Shown here piece after piece: positions 54,395 through 64,000 of a stretch of 64,000 bases of DNA. A program made the translations under genes and the position numbers. The stretch's first letter is position 1. Each line of letters begins with the position of its first letter. Where the stretch lies: positions 4,030,001 to 4,094,000 of the forward strand of contig VTFK01000008.1 in the NCBI GenBank assembly GCA_009617715.1, given 5' to 3'. The notes below the pieces were generated by a model. The model worked only from the letters and a program-made list of their open reading frames with translations. It was not told the origin of the DNA and made no database searches. The stretch comes from Plectrocnemia conspersa. Taxonomy: Eukaryota > Arthropoda > Insecta > Trichoptera > Polycentropodidae.

Positions 54395-55005
54395 CAGAGA
54401 AAAATCTTATATTAAATATTTAAAAAAAAAAGAATAAATAAAAGCAAGACTATCAAACGTTACAATGTAAATTAATAAATGAAATGTTAATTTTGTTCAA
54501 AATATTCTGTAATAATCAATCAGTTATTATCAAAGTAAAATGTTAAAAAATAACAAAACTTTCAATAATAAAATCTAGAATATTTAAAAAATGATATTTT
54601 AATAGAGCTAAAAATAAATAAAATAAGATTAAAAGGAATTATATTAAATTAGTATTTAGACCATTTTTAATCGAAATTTTGGATACAGAAGTCGACAATA
54701 AACTCTGAAGTATGTGAAATGCACACGTTTAATCTATCGTTCACTGAAAGTTACATTTTACAAGCAGATTTTAATTTCCAATGAATATTCTTACGTTGTA
54801 AATACTTAATTAAAAATATACACACTCCTCATATTTCTTTTCGCGTGATTTGTCCTACGTACGTTATCTAATAATATAAATATCTTTTTGAGTAAAAGGA
54901 ATGAGGGATGAAGAAGTAAGCATACAATATTTATAACAAAACCCAGAAAGAAAAGTTCACTTTTAAAAAAAGTTAATCGTCGAAAGGCTAAGTACCACTT
55001 CCGTC
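54395..55005. other. AT-rich non-coding DNA
   Basis: No gene or element was recognised. Confidence 0.6.
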
Positions 55006-55009
55006 CGAT

Positions 55010-55780
55010 GGAGATAAAATAAAGCGGCGAATCGCTAAAATAAAATTATTGTTGGGCTGAATGTACACATTGTACGTATAAAGTGCGTAATGGCACAATA
55101 AAAAGGAAACGCGAAAAGGTGGTCTTTGAAAAATTGGGCGTCGGCAAGTTTATTTTCCACGAAAGCTTTATGATAGATTAACAGCGGTGGGAAATTGCCG
55201 TGGGTGCGTTAAAAAATATTTTTTCGAGTATCATCGCCGCGAGAGAGGAATGTGTTTAGGAGTGCTTATACGCGCCACGAGGTAATTTCAGTGAGGGGGG
55301 GTATTTTCTGAATGGTCCCTGAACCCAGCCCAAAAGTTAGCCCGACCCCCCAGCAGGCTCACGCCTCTCGGGGGGTGGTGGTTGTACGACCTAACGTAGC
55401 GTGGGAGCCAGTTGCGTGGGTTAGGGATTCAGCCTTGAGGCCAATCACGATGCGGGGCGCAACCAGGAAATATATCTACATTTTTTGCACAAATATAAAT
55501 ATTATATAAATTTCATAATCAAAAATACATATATTTATATAAATACATACATATATAAATAAATAAAAAATGTGTTATGTGCTGGTTTGACCTGAACCGA
55601 GGTGATATTGAAAGCCTTAATTGGTATTAAAATAAAGCTGGCTCTGATGCACTTCATCATGATATATAGGCTTTGTGAAGTTCAGCAAGTCAGATCAGAG
55701 GGGCCCTAGTTATCGGGATTAATCAGTCGAATGGTAACGATTGTGAAATGATAAAAACCATGAATCATTTGAGGGGTTTT
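55010..55780. other. High-complexity, partly GC-rich island
   Basis: It contains GTGGGAAATTGCCGTGGGTG, ATCATCGCCGCGAGAGAGG, a purine GAGGGGGGGTA run, and a C/G-rich stretch (55310-55470) with CCCCCCAGCAGG and CTCGGGGGGTGG. From 55570 the sequence stays complex to about 55770 (AGGGGCCCTAGTTATCGGG). A 65-codon frame at 55312-55509 has no family resemblance. It is a candidate regulatory island; no transposon ends were found. Confidence 0.35.
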
Positions 55781-55784
55781 ATGC

Positions 55785-56835
55785 ACTTTTTACCAGTTAG
55801 AACCGCACTGTTTTCATACTAAGATAAATTTTATGCGTAATTGCTTTCTCTTCCGAATAAAATTATCGCTATTCAATATATATATTTAACGAAAATACTT
55901 TTAAATTTTGGCAGTATTATTAATTTGCTAAATTATTCAGTGGGATTTTACACTCATTTATTATGAACCGTTAATGATAAACCAAAAGAAAATCATTACA
56001 ATATCTATAAAAATCCCAACTGCATATGTATACCAGTATCTATTGTACGCACCTGTTAACGTATTGTATATATTTATTTAACATGTGTACATGTTTTATT
56101 ATAACAGGGTTAACTGTTCATTGTTTTTAGAAATATACTACACTAGTTTTAAATTCCGTTAATATGAATACTATACATTAAAAACTACTATAATATATAC
56201 AAAAAATACTATTATTGCTATAAATAACATTGCTCGCTTTTAATGATTTTAATAAAAAAAATTACAATTACAATAAAGTTATATAGTAAGAGTTTTGTTA
56301 ATATTTATCGTACAGAGAGTACAGATAATTAGTAAAAAATATGCAGAAGTAGTTAATTATTTTTTTTAGACATGGAAAATATAATTTATTCATTATATGT
56401 GATTAAAAAAGTATTAAACTACTAAATATTTAATATTCAACGAAAAAAGGCTCAAAAAATCAGCAATTTTTTCGAGAACTAATAATTTTTCATTTTTTCG
56501 AGAAATTCTCAAGATATAGTTTTTTAAATAACGACAGATTTAAGAACAATATATGATAAATAATATAAACAAAGTTTCACTTATTAATAGTTCACGAGTT
56601 TTCAAAACGTGATATCATAAAGATAAGTAATTATATACAAAATTAAAATGCTTTAAAGACCACTGCTTAAACAAAATGAAAAAAAATACAATCAGTTGTG
56701 AATCACAATATTTTTTTATCAATAAGGCAAATTCTTGAACCGATTGTTATTAATATTATTACTTTTTTCTCGATCAAATTATGTTACTAATAAAAGCACA
56801 ATTATTTATTTATTTCAATAGATTTTATTAGGGTA
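55785..56835. other. AT-rich non-coding DNA
   Basis: Low complexity. TTTTTTCGAGAA motifs repeat around 56460-56512, loosely similar to the sequence downstream of family R copies. Confidence 0.55.
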
Positions 56836-56839
56836 TTAA

Positions 56840-57345
56840 TTGCAGCATAATGGCGTAATACGATCGTGATAAGGGATGGGATTTGAAAACTCCGGAAGCA
56901 TTACACACCCACTCTCCGTCCGCGTAATGAACTTCTTAAGCAAAACAAATATTTAATAGCCCATTCCGGAAAAGCGCCTACGAAGAAGAAGCGAGGATAT
57001 ACCGCTCGTAATTCACAATCGTTTTAATAACGAGGTTGACGAAACGTTGTTTCGTATTCCTCGGGGGTTAAATCGCTTCCCAGAAATTAATTCTCTTTGT
57101 CTTCCATCCCTGGTGAACAATTATTGCTGCTATCGAAATCGGTTAGAAAGGGTCGCTCGTTATTTACCCCCGGGTTTGATTGATCTCTTACAATACGACC
57201 GAGATATTTATTTACCATTGAAAACGATTTATCCGAATAAAAAAAAATCTTAAGACGCTTATGAGCGTCCGGAAAACCGTTCAAGGAAAAGGCGATTGTT
57301 AATAATCCTTGATCGTGATTTTTAAATAAAGGGTTTTTGACCACA
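56840..57345. other. High-complexity non-coding island
   Basis: A balanced block with GGCGTAATACGATCGTGATA, CTCTCCGTCCGCGTAATGAA, AGCCCATTCCGGAAAAGCGCC, CCTCGGGGGTTAAATCGC and a CTTAAGACGCTTATGAGCGTCC stretch with a small hairpin. Two overlapping frames of 68 (+) and 85 (-) codons match nothing I know. It could be an ancient exon or a conserved non-coding element; neither can be shown here. Confidence 0.35.
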
Positions 57346-57474
57346 GTATTGATTTATTTTAATCAAGACCATCGTGACCCGATAGTTTAGCAAAATGCGT
57401 CATGATGGTCAAAAGATGATACATAGTATACAAAGAAAGAAAAATTATTAAATATCAAAATGAGAAATTGAATG

Positions 57475-57845
57475 GCGACAGTCATAGGCAAGTCGGCTCT
57501 AACGGGCACCAAAAGAGGACGCGATCATGACTTTTAAAGACATTCCAGAATCTAAAAGTTCTTCGTTAATAGTTTGATTATCAATAACACCATTCAGAAA
57601 AAATTATTAGCGACATACAACATCTACGAGCAGTAAGAAAATCGCATTTCAACGCTGTATACTGTAACAAAAATACCAAATATTTTCATTTAAATGTATT
57701 TCAAGAACTATTTTGCTTAAAATGGGTATTTGGTTATTCAGAGATTCCAACCTATAAATCCCGATTTAAGAATTCTGCGTACTAAAGTGTCATAGAAGTC
57801 ACGAATAATTGATGGATCGTAAAAGTGAAACGCGTTTCTCATATT
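57475..57845 (-). pseudogene. Jockey/CR1-group LINE, 3' end (copy 2, left part)
   Basis: It shares with 30678-30780 the 3' untranslated block (GGCAAGTCGGCTCT, GAGGACGCGATCATGACTTT). After a deletion of several hundred bases relative to copy 1, it shares the coding block TTGGTTATT...ATTTAAGAATTCTG...ACGAATAATTGATGGATCG that matches 31410-31510. Alignment with copy 1 is lost at about 57845, where unrelated DNA begins. Confidence 0.7.
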
Positions 57846-58199
57846 TTTTTCGCAGACATTTTCATACCAGAAAATACTATAAAAATATTTCACGAAACTA
57901 CACTTACTACCCACCCACTAATCTCATTTATCAATGACTACGATAAAACATCCTTAAATTTAAATACAATCACAAAATTACAAAGCACATATTGCTTTAA
58001 AAGCTAAAGCAAATATATCAATGGTTTCAGATTTTCAGTAAAATGTACTCAAATTATCATTAAATTTTTCCCCTTAAATTATAACCGCCAACGTTTTATT
58101 TTAAAGTTGTAACGAATAACAAATTGTAATCATTAAAATGGTTATAAATCAGTAACATGTATAGTATTATTAATTAGTATGTTTGTAAAATTATTATTA

Positions 58200-59190
58200 A
58201 TATTGAAATTACTTATTTAAAAATTGCAGAAGTTCAAAAGCCCTAGTTAGAAGCTTATAATCACGTGGCATATCTTTGTGCTTAGAAAAAAGCTCATATA
58301 TTAGTTGAGGAATTGGTAAAATCACGTGAATTAGAAATTGCTGAAATTTTATTTATCTGAAATTCAGCAGATTCCGTTATTGAATGATGTGAGTCGATCG
58401 CATGTTCAAGATATCAGTGATGATATTGTGGCAACCACACATATAAGCACATTTAGAAGGGCGATTGTCTCATTGTTAATGACCGTGACCAAAAACGTTC
58501 ATTCATTAACAATAAGACGAACATCATGGCACAAGAGGGATTTCCGCTGGCGTCAACAAAGAATTTAAAGTAATTTTTTGAATCGCGTGAGGAAGTTATA
58601 GTTACTTACTAATCAAAACAGTGATTTATTTAAAGTATCTGAAAACAATGATCTAATATTTTTATTTGCCTATTTAGTCGCCTCAATAAATTAAACACGT
58701 ATGTAAGGATTTGGTAATAACCTAAGAACAACTAGTAAAAATTATCTTCATTTATTAAAAAAAAAAATATTTGGACACTGGTTAAAAATGGGAATTTTTA
58801 AAACTTTTCCTTGCTTGATTCAATCGTTATGAAAAATGAGTAAATCACAGTTACACCTGAAGTTGCAATACATTTACCACCGTATAGATATTAGCAAAGT
58901 TCAGAGATGGATAAAGGATCCATTTTATTTAATCTAAATTCGACGAACGACAGCGATTTAATAATAAACGATCTTATTGAAGTACGAGCGAATGCACATA
59001 TTCTAAGGAATTAAAAAGACTTACAATTCTGGTGTATACAGTTAGATCCTCATCCAGAGCTGGCGAAAGCGGCATTGCAGACACTTTTACCATTTGCCAC
59101 CAACTGTGTGAAATAGAATTTTCATTACTTTTACAAAGAAATACAAGTGATGATTTACGAAAAAAAATTATGTTTAAGCAGCAATAAACT
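58200..59190 (+). pseudogene. hAT transposase pseudogene, SCAND3/ZBED-like, copy 2
   Basis: An N-terminal part reads YNHVAYLCA, KKAHILVEELVKSRELEIAE, ILF and, in the next frame (58362-58430), SEIQQIPLLNDVSRSHVQDI, SDDIVA. This fits the family's AYxVAxxIAKxKKPHxIAEEL...IPLSNDTVxRRIxDISxDI region. A large gap follows, then WIKDPFYL (58910), an acidic LIIDDLIEV-type stretch, and QFWCIQLDPHPELAKAALQT, LLPFATNCVK, stop (59023-59114). That is the C-terminal dimerisation domain (FWxxxxxEYPELAKKALxxLLPFATTYLCE) of the same group. The middle, including catalytic residues, is deleted. It belongs to the same broad family as the 25.4-kb pseudogene but keeps the end that copy lacks. Confidence 0.75.
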
Positions 59191-59233
59191 AGCCATTCAA
59201 ATTGAGATATTGTTTAGTGTGTACATTTAAATA

Positions 59234-59290
59234 CAGTAGGTTGGCAAAAACCCTTTCACTGCGGATGGCTTCTATAGAAGTCATCAAGAA
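59234..59290 (+). mobile_element. Mariner-like terminal repeat with internal palindrome
   Basis: After a TA, the sequence reads CAGTAGGTTGGCAAAAACCC, TTTCACTGCGGATGGCTTCT, ATAGAAGTCATC. GGTTGGCAAAAA...TGCGGAT...ATAGAAGTC resembles the outer end of mariner elements. 59264-59285 is a near-perfect 22-bp palindrome (GATGGCTTCTATAGAAGTCATC). No second terminus or transposase fragment was found, so it may be a solo end. Confidence 0.45.
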
Positions 59291-59679
59291 AATCGCCAGT
59301 ACTTATAAGACACCTAAAGGTACCATAACCCTCTGAGCCTAATAATATAGTTATTTAATCACTTGAGTTTATTGAATAGGTGAAATTGAATAATAAATTT
59401 CAAAATAGCGCGCAAAAAGGGTTAATAGGGACACATACGAACATTTTTTATATTTTTTACTTTTACTATATTCATAAAAAAGATATCTATGATTTTAGGC
59501 ACACTAATTATTATTTATTAATAATATCATTGAAATTGGGTATATGTAGGACTTTAAAAAATAAAATATCTTGCATTAAAATTTCCTAAATTAAAAAATC
59601 GACATAATTTTTTTAAGAAGGTGCGAGAACGTATTTTCAGATTCAAGAATGTGCCGATCACTATAAAGGTTAATCACTG

Positions 59680-59905
59680 CTCTAGGGGGAAAGATTCCGG
59701 ATCAGATCAAATGCATCTAACCAATTTTAAATAATCGGCTTAAAAAAATAAAAATGGTGTTTGTAACTTTCGTATTTATATCATTAATGAATAATAAGAG
59801 CAGATCAAGAATGGAACTTTGAAGGACTCCTGGGGGGTGAAATATTATTTTGATAATCGAGAGAATAATCTTAGCAAAAATAACATATTTGAAGTCTTCC
59901 TAAAT
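59680..59905 (-). pseudogene. Jockey/CR1-group LINE (copy 2, right part)
   Basis: Homologous to 31695-31870 of copy 1: GATCAAATGCATCTAACCAA, a degraded YADD-block region, AAGAGCAGATCAAGAATGGA, and GAAGGACTCCTGGGGGGTGA, the minus-strand SGVPxxS-type block. It is more decayed than copy 1. Homology fades near 59900. Confidence 0.65.
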
Positions 59906-59909
59906 AAAC

Positions 59910-60645
59910 ATATTTTAATTGTTAATTTTTGAGTCAGACCCTGAAGATTTTAAAGGATTTGATGACTAAAATGTTAATATGCATGTCAGTTTTTATGAAT
60001 AAACTTTAAGGATCTGTATACCAGAAGCTACAATATATGGTTATTTTATTACTCTTTATCTCGTATAAAATGTACAAATACAGATTCAAAAAAAAATATT
60101 ATACTTTCTTGTATATTATGGAACGTTTAAATTTATTTTCATGAACTATTTCATAGCAAAAAATATAAATAAACTGTTAATAAAAATAATATTTAAACGC
60201 AGTTTTAGCTAAGATAGTAAAGCAACTTATAAATATGTTCGATCTCAATAATTGGAAAAAAAAAAAAAAAAAAGTTTAAGGTAGGTAAAATACATATGTA
60301 ATTTAATAATAATGGTTTGATTACACCTGCGATTATTTTTGTCAAACAAGCAAATACAATAGATGGAGACAAATCATTTTCAGTACAACAACTCAAGATT
60401 AGTATTTCTTTGGGTAACTCTCTAACTTAAAATATCCCAGATAATCAATTTAGGCAAATACAAGTTAATCAGATTTCGCATTTATAACATTCTAAAGGTT
60501 GCCCCATTATTATGGTCAAGGCTGACTAAGTTATTTTTGTGTATGCTTTTAATACAATGATGCATTTTTTTGTTACTGGTAAGCATATAGATTTTTAAGC
60601 GCGTAGCATAACTTTGAATCACCTCTTAAAGAAATAATATTTTAT
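59910..60645. other. AT-rich non-coding DNA
   Basis: Includes a run of about 18 A at 60257-60274. A 63-codon minus-strand frame across it contains a poly-phenylalanine artefact. Nothing else was recognised. Confidence 0.6.
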
Positions 60646-60649
60646 GACA

Positions 60650-61025
60650 CTTGAACGAAAGGTCAATTGACTGCATCCGCGACACTTCAATATAAATTAC
60701 AAGCAGATGTTTATGAGAACTAGTCACTAGTTTCGATATATTTGTGAATCAAGCGGCAAAAATTGGGAAGCATATTCAAAATCGTTTCATTTAATAATTT
60801 ACGGTTCGGTGTGTAGTAATTTATATGAACCTTGTGCTAATTTGATTCGTACAATCGTCAGAAATAAACCTTGGTCATTTGCGATAAATTCTAAAGGAAA
60901 ACGCATAAATCTCGGTAGCCGTTGCAATTGCATTTTCAAAGGACGTACTTGTGCGATTTGTTTTTATACATAAACCGATTGCCATTTATGTGATCTAATC
61001 GTTTGTGAATAATACGAACGTTATA
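60650..61025. other. High-complexity non-coding island
   Basis: Balanced sequence with TTTGCGATAAA, AACGCATAAATC, GGTAGCCGTTGCAATTGC and ATAAACCGATTGCC. No open frame of note. The clustered homeodomain-like TAAT/ATAAA-type motifs are consistent with an enhancer but not specific in AT-rich DNA. Confidence 0.35.
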
Positions 61026-61029
61026 AAAC

Positions 61030-62250
61030 AAACAGTAGATGTTTTATTTCACAGTAATTAGTAAAAGGATAATAATACATTTGTATTATATAAAATAAAA
61101 TAGGAAATACTACAAAATGTTTTCAAATGGTTGTTTGTCAAAGTATGTTGTATATTTTATCCTTACAAAATTACAATGACGTATAATGTTTTTAATTACA
61201 AAATTATATTTTTTTCACATCACGGAAAAAATTATATTTTTCTTTATAAATATTTTAGCACTGATGTTGAATCAAAATATGTACCTAAATTTTTCCATTA
61301 TGCAGGATGATACATGATATTTTATGATTAATAATTCTACATATTTGGAGAATGCACATAGTATAATTTAGTATACAATGATATGATATTTAGCTAGTAT
61401 TTATATTATTTAGCTTGAAAAAATATTTTTTGTATACGATTTTGCTACTTAAAAATAACCTTTATTAAAAAAAACTAGCTAAAAATTTTACGTATGAAAT
61501 AATACAAAAAAAACACTTAATACCAAGATAATAATATTGATGCATTAGTATTCTACAAGCAGGAAATTTTACATATGAATCATTCTGAAAAAAAACTGAG
61601 CAGTTTTTTGTCTTAATAAACATAAAAGAAAAATATTATTATATAAACACAAAAATTAATAAGGTATGTTTATTAGAAAGAAAAGGTTTTTTTAGTTTAA
61701 AAAACTAGAGCTAAAATTTATTTTTCAAGTTAATATTATTTAAATTTAAATAATTTTACTGGTGAAACATTTTATTTTTGAGTGGTATTTGTCAGTTCAA
61801 CTCTAAGATACGTCAACGTTAATAATTCGTTACATAAATATGTTTGTTGTTGACCGTTATTTAAAATATTTACTTCTTTCAACGATTTCTTCAAGTTCAA
61901 GTCAATCTTATTTTAAACTTTAGCTCTATTTACATTTCAAAGGTTATTAGGTATAAATCTACATGTTCAATAATATAATCTGACTTTTGAATTTTTTTTT
62001 TATATATTAGCGAAGTCTCACCACATATTATTAATAGTTAAATTATTTTTTAATAAATCCAAAATAAATTTATTTATAAGGGATTGCTATTTTGTATTAT
62101 TCAAAAATCAATACCGTTCATTGTTATCTGTGATAAATTTATTACTCATTCAAGGCTCAAAACATAACGCATTTGCACAGACCTCGGACTTTCGATCCTA
62201 ACAATAAAAAAAATATATGAAAATGGAAAATTTTAAAAGTCAGTTTGCAA
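61030..62250. other. AT-rich non-coding DNA
   Basis: Poly-A/T rich. No gene or repeat was recognised. Confidence 0.65.
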
Positions 62251-62259
62251 AAATTATTC

Positions 62260-62605
62260 ACCTCTTAAACGATGTCGTATTACGTTGTACAAAGATCATC
62301 GCTTTGCTAGTACATTCATAGAGGGGACCTTGTGACAAGGCCCTGATATGACCTCTAATATTATATACTACGATTTCCGCATACGTCAATGAAAATTCAC
62401 GTTGGACAACACGCTCGTGCCACGTTACGCAAACGTTTGTGACGTTACGTTAATTTTTTAATCAGATTTTTGTTTAAGTTAGGCAAATTGTTGCTGACCG
62501 GTAAGTGCCTTTGACGCGTCGGTTACTTAAATGACCTCCGTGACATTTCTGATAACATTCAATGCAGTCAGTCTGAAGTGAAATGACTCTTAATTTGATA
62601 CACAA
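62260..62605. other. High-complexity non-coding island
   Basis: It contains a CCTTGTGACAAGG hairpin (62328-62340), several TGACGTTA/GTTACG-type bZIP-like half-sites (CCACGTTACGCAAACG, TGACGTTACG) and GACGCGTCGGTTAC. No open frame or element end. A candidate regulatory element. Confidence 0.35.
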
Positions 62606-62609
62606 ACAA

Positions 62610-63285
62610 TGACTGATGCGTGTATCATGTATATAATTATTAAATATATTATAACGTAAGCCCGTATAACCGTTTTGTAGGACCTACTGAAACATTTTCT
62701 GCGTTGAAGCAATAAAAAAAAAAAAAAAATTTAGGAGTTAATACGATTGTCTAGACTCTAGATTCTAGAATCTACAAAAAAGTTAACATTTAAATAGTTT
62801 TTAGTAATTTATATATTTTGATATATGCTAAACAATAAATTGCTGAAATTTCAAGCTTTCGAGCACTGGAATTTTTTGCGGTACACGACAAAAAATGACG
62901 TTGTATCATCTGTTATTAATAACATTCGTTTCAGGTCAAAATATAAAAATATTTGCCTGAACTTACACAATTTAAAGAAGAAATTGCCATTAATGCATTT
63001 AGTGAATATTTACTTTTTTCTAAGTGGATCAGTTCCTATATTATAAATTGTGTTTATACAAGATGCTCTTACATGTTGAAAATTAACAGAGAGTACATTA
63101 AAGTAGTTCACATTAATTGAATGTTGTTATATTTACGTACTACCCATAATTTATTCATTATCCTTAATAATTTATTTATTTATTACAAATCTGACTATCA
63201 TGTGTCGTGATAACCTTTATTCAAAATAGTTTTATATAACATTTCATACACATACACACATAAAAATACTATACTATTATGTAAT
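62610..63285. other. AT-rich non-coding DNA
   Basis: Includes a run of about 17 A near 62713 and a palindromic TCTAGACTCTAGATTCTAGA stretch (62750-62769). A 73-codon frame at 62825-63046 has no family resemblance. Confidence 0.55.
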
Positions 63286-63290
63286 GGGAG

Positions 63291-63435
63291 AGGGGCGTAC
63301 TCGAGCGCTGATGTTTTGGCCGCAATGGTTAAGAATCAGAGACGTAATCGCGATTCTCAACGGCGCTAAAAAGCATGTAAACTATAAACGCCGATCATCA
63401 ACGGATTGTCGACACCACCCCTCAGAAATTTAGAA
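63291..63435 (-). repeat. SINE-size dispersed repeat family S, copy 3
   Basis: In reverse complement: GAGGGGTGGTGTCGACAAT, TTAGCGCC, GAGAATCGCGATTACGTCTC, TGATTCTTAACCATTGCGGC, CAAAACATCAGCGCTCGAGT, ACGCC. It is collinear with 48011-48130, with a longer spacer after the GTCGAC block. Confidence 0.65.
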
Positions 63436-63439
63436 AACT

Positions 63440-64000
63440 AATTATTTATTCATTATAATTACATTTTTATATATATTTATTTTAATACTTTTTTTGCAGA
63501 AAAACACTAGGATACAAATACGAATACGATCTGTACTCTTCCTTCTAAGGACATCTGGATTTTTTCTTTGACTTCGCAACAACAAAAATTACTTTTCTTT
63601 GTTGAAAATCCAAACAAAAGAATCGTATTTTTAGTTAAAACAATTCTGATTTAAATATAAAGGAATTCCGCCGATCAAGTAGATGTGAAAAAAATAAGAA
63701 TGCTACACTAGCCAGTTGTCCAACGACTACCTCCTCAATGACCTCATATTATTTTGTAAAGACAGTACTAAAATACTTCTGTGTCAGCAAAATATAATAA
63801 ATAGAGTTCTCAACTGTCGCATGTAAAAAAATAGGGCAACGAAACCAAATTGAATCCCAGGAATACCATAACTCACATAACAACGACGCCCATTTAGTAA
63901 ATCAAATTGCTTAACTTCCGAAGAAGTTCATCCCAAAGTTTGTCAAAAGATTTTGGAACTAGTGCAGGAGGAACAAAATAACTGGTGCAGGAGGAACTGA
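63440..64000 (+). other. Window end; possible decayed coding fragment
   Basis: AT-rich to about 63690. From 63698 one plus-strand frame is open for 41 codons, ECYTSQLSNDYLLNDLILFC, KDSTKILLCQQNIINRVLNC, and after three stops it resumes as LTSEEVHPKVCQKILELVQE, EQNNWCRRN to a stop at 64000. The composition looks protein-like, but I do not recognise it. A TGCAGGAGGAAC direct repeat sits in the last 40 bases. It may be a pseudogene fragment continuing past the window. Confidence 0.25.

Larger units (their letters stand above)
57846..59679 (+). mobile_element. Insertion splitting LINE copy 2, with hAT remnant
   Basis: Comparison with the 31-kb copy shows LINE sequence breaking off near 57845 and resuming at 59680 (CTCTAGGGG...GATCAGATCAAATGCATCTA versus CTCTGTAG...CAGATCAAATGCATCTA). 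The right junction is preceded by AATCACTG, a plausible degraded hAT right end (ACCACTG), with CTCTAGGG as the candidate 8-bp target copy. The left junction is not clean: about 190 bp of the LINE are missing and no hAT left end is visible. Confidence 0.5.

Noticed and set aside
56450..56515. TTTTTTCGAGAA repeats as another copy of family R
   Set aside because: Only a short AT-rich motif is shared; the diagnostic GTCCCTTTTCT and GTGAATTTAGCG blocks are absent.
1..64000. Bacterial or phage features (ribosome-binding sites, operons, CRISPR arrays, toxin-antitoxin pairs)
   Set aside because: No dense long frames, no regular spacer-repeat arrays, no Shine-Dalgarno-coupled genes; composition and transposon types are eukaryotic (insect-like).

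Overview
This window looks like one stretch of a large, AT-rich, repeat-dense insect genome. The organism is inferred from the kinds of mobile elements, not from a marker gene. Base composition is roughly 70% A+T by eye. No complete host gene, tRNA, rRNA, CRISPR array or bacterial operon structure is visible. Most open frames under about 130 codons appear to be chance frames. The coding that can be recognised is broken transposon protein. The mix is a common one in hemipteran and other insect genomes: RTE-type and CR1/Jockey-type LINEs, several hAT families, pogo/Tigger, PIF-Harbinger with a MADF-type start, a FLYWCH/MULE-like fragment, and a Helitron end.

Layout. 0-9.7 kb is mostly AT-rich DNA, with a GC-rich island at 3.0-3.3 kb, a 180-bp tandem duplication at 4.6-5.0 kb and a Tigger-like minisatellite at 5.4 kb. 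9.76-10.45 kb is a short hAT element with an exact 8-bp target duplication. 10.6-23.2 kb carries four copies of a dispersed repeat with a recurring GGTCTTC-type core, a candidate solo LTR (13.7-14.1 kb), an inverted-repeat-flanked segment (17.7-19.0 kb), a CpG-rich island with paired CRE sites (19.2-19.5 kb), a hAT terminus (20.1 kb) and a Tigger transposase C-terminus (22.1 kb). 24.2-26.6 kb holds an RTE fragment on the minus strand followed by a decayed hAT on the plus strand. 30.7-32.8 kb holds two LINE fragments on the minus strand, and 35.2-35.6 kb holds a second RTE fragment.

43.26-43.96 kb is a well-bounded PIF-Harbinger derivative: TAA target duplications, GC-rich terminal inverted repeats, one terminus duplicated in tandem, a TATA box and the first residues of a MADF-like protein. 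45.1-45.7 kb is a FLYWCH zinc-finger remnant. 53.29-54.18 kb is a hAT element inserted immediately inside a Helitron 3' end. 57.5-59.9 kb is a second copy of the 31-kb LINE family, split by an insertion that contains another hAT remnant.

Between the elements are islands of higher sequence complexity (for example 14.4, 28.3, 41.0, 46.7, 55.0, 56.9, 60.7 and 62.3 kb). They have no coding potential I can defend and could be regulatory or conserved non-coding sequence. The window is therefore best read as an intergenic or long intronic region. The most interesting signals are nested and internally rearranged transposons and several short dispersed repeat families that I cannot name: a 65-bp palindromic repeat (4 copies), a 200-bp repeat (3 copies), a GC-rich repeat (3 copies), a SINE-size repeat (3 copies) and an LTR-like pair.
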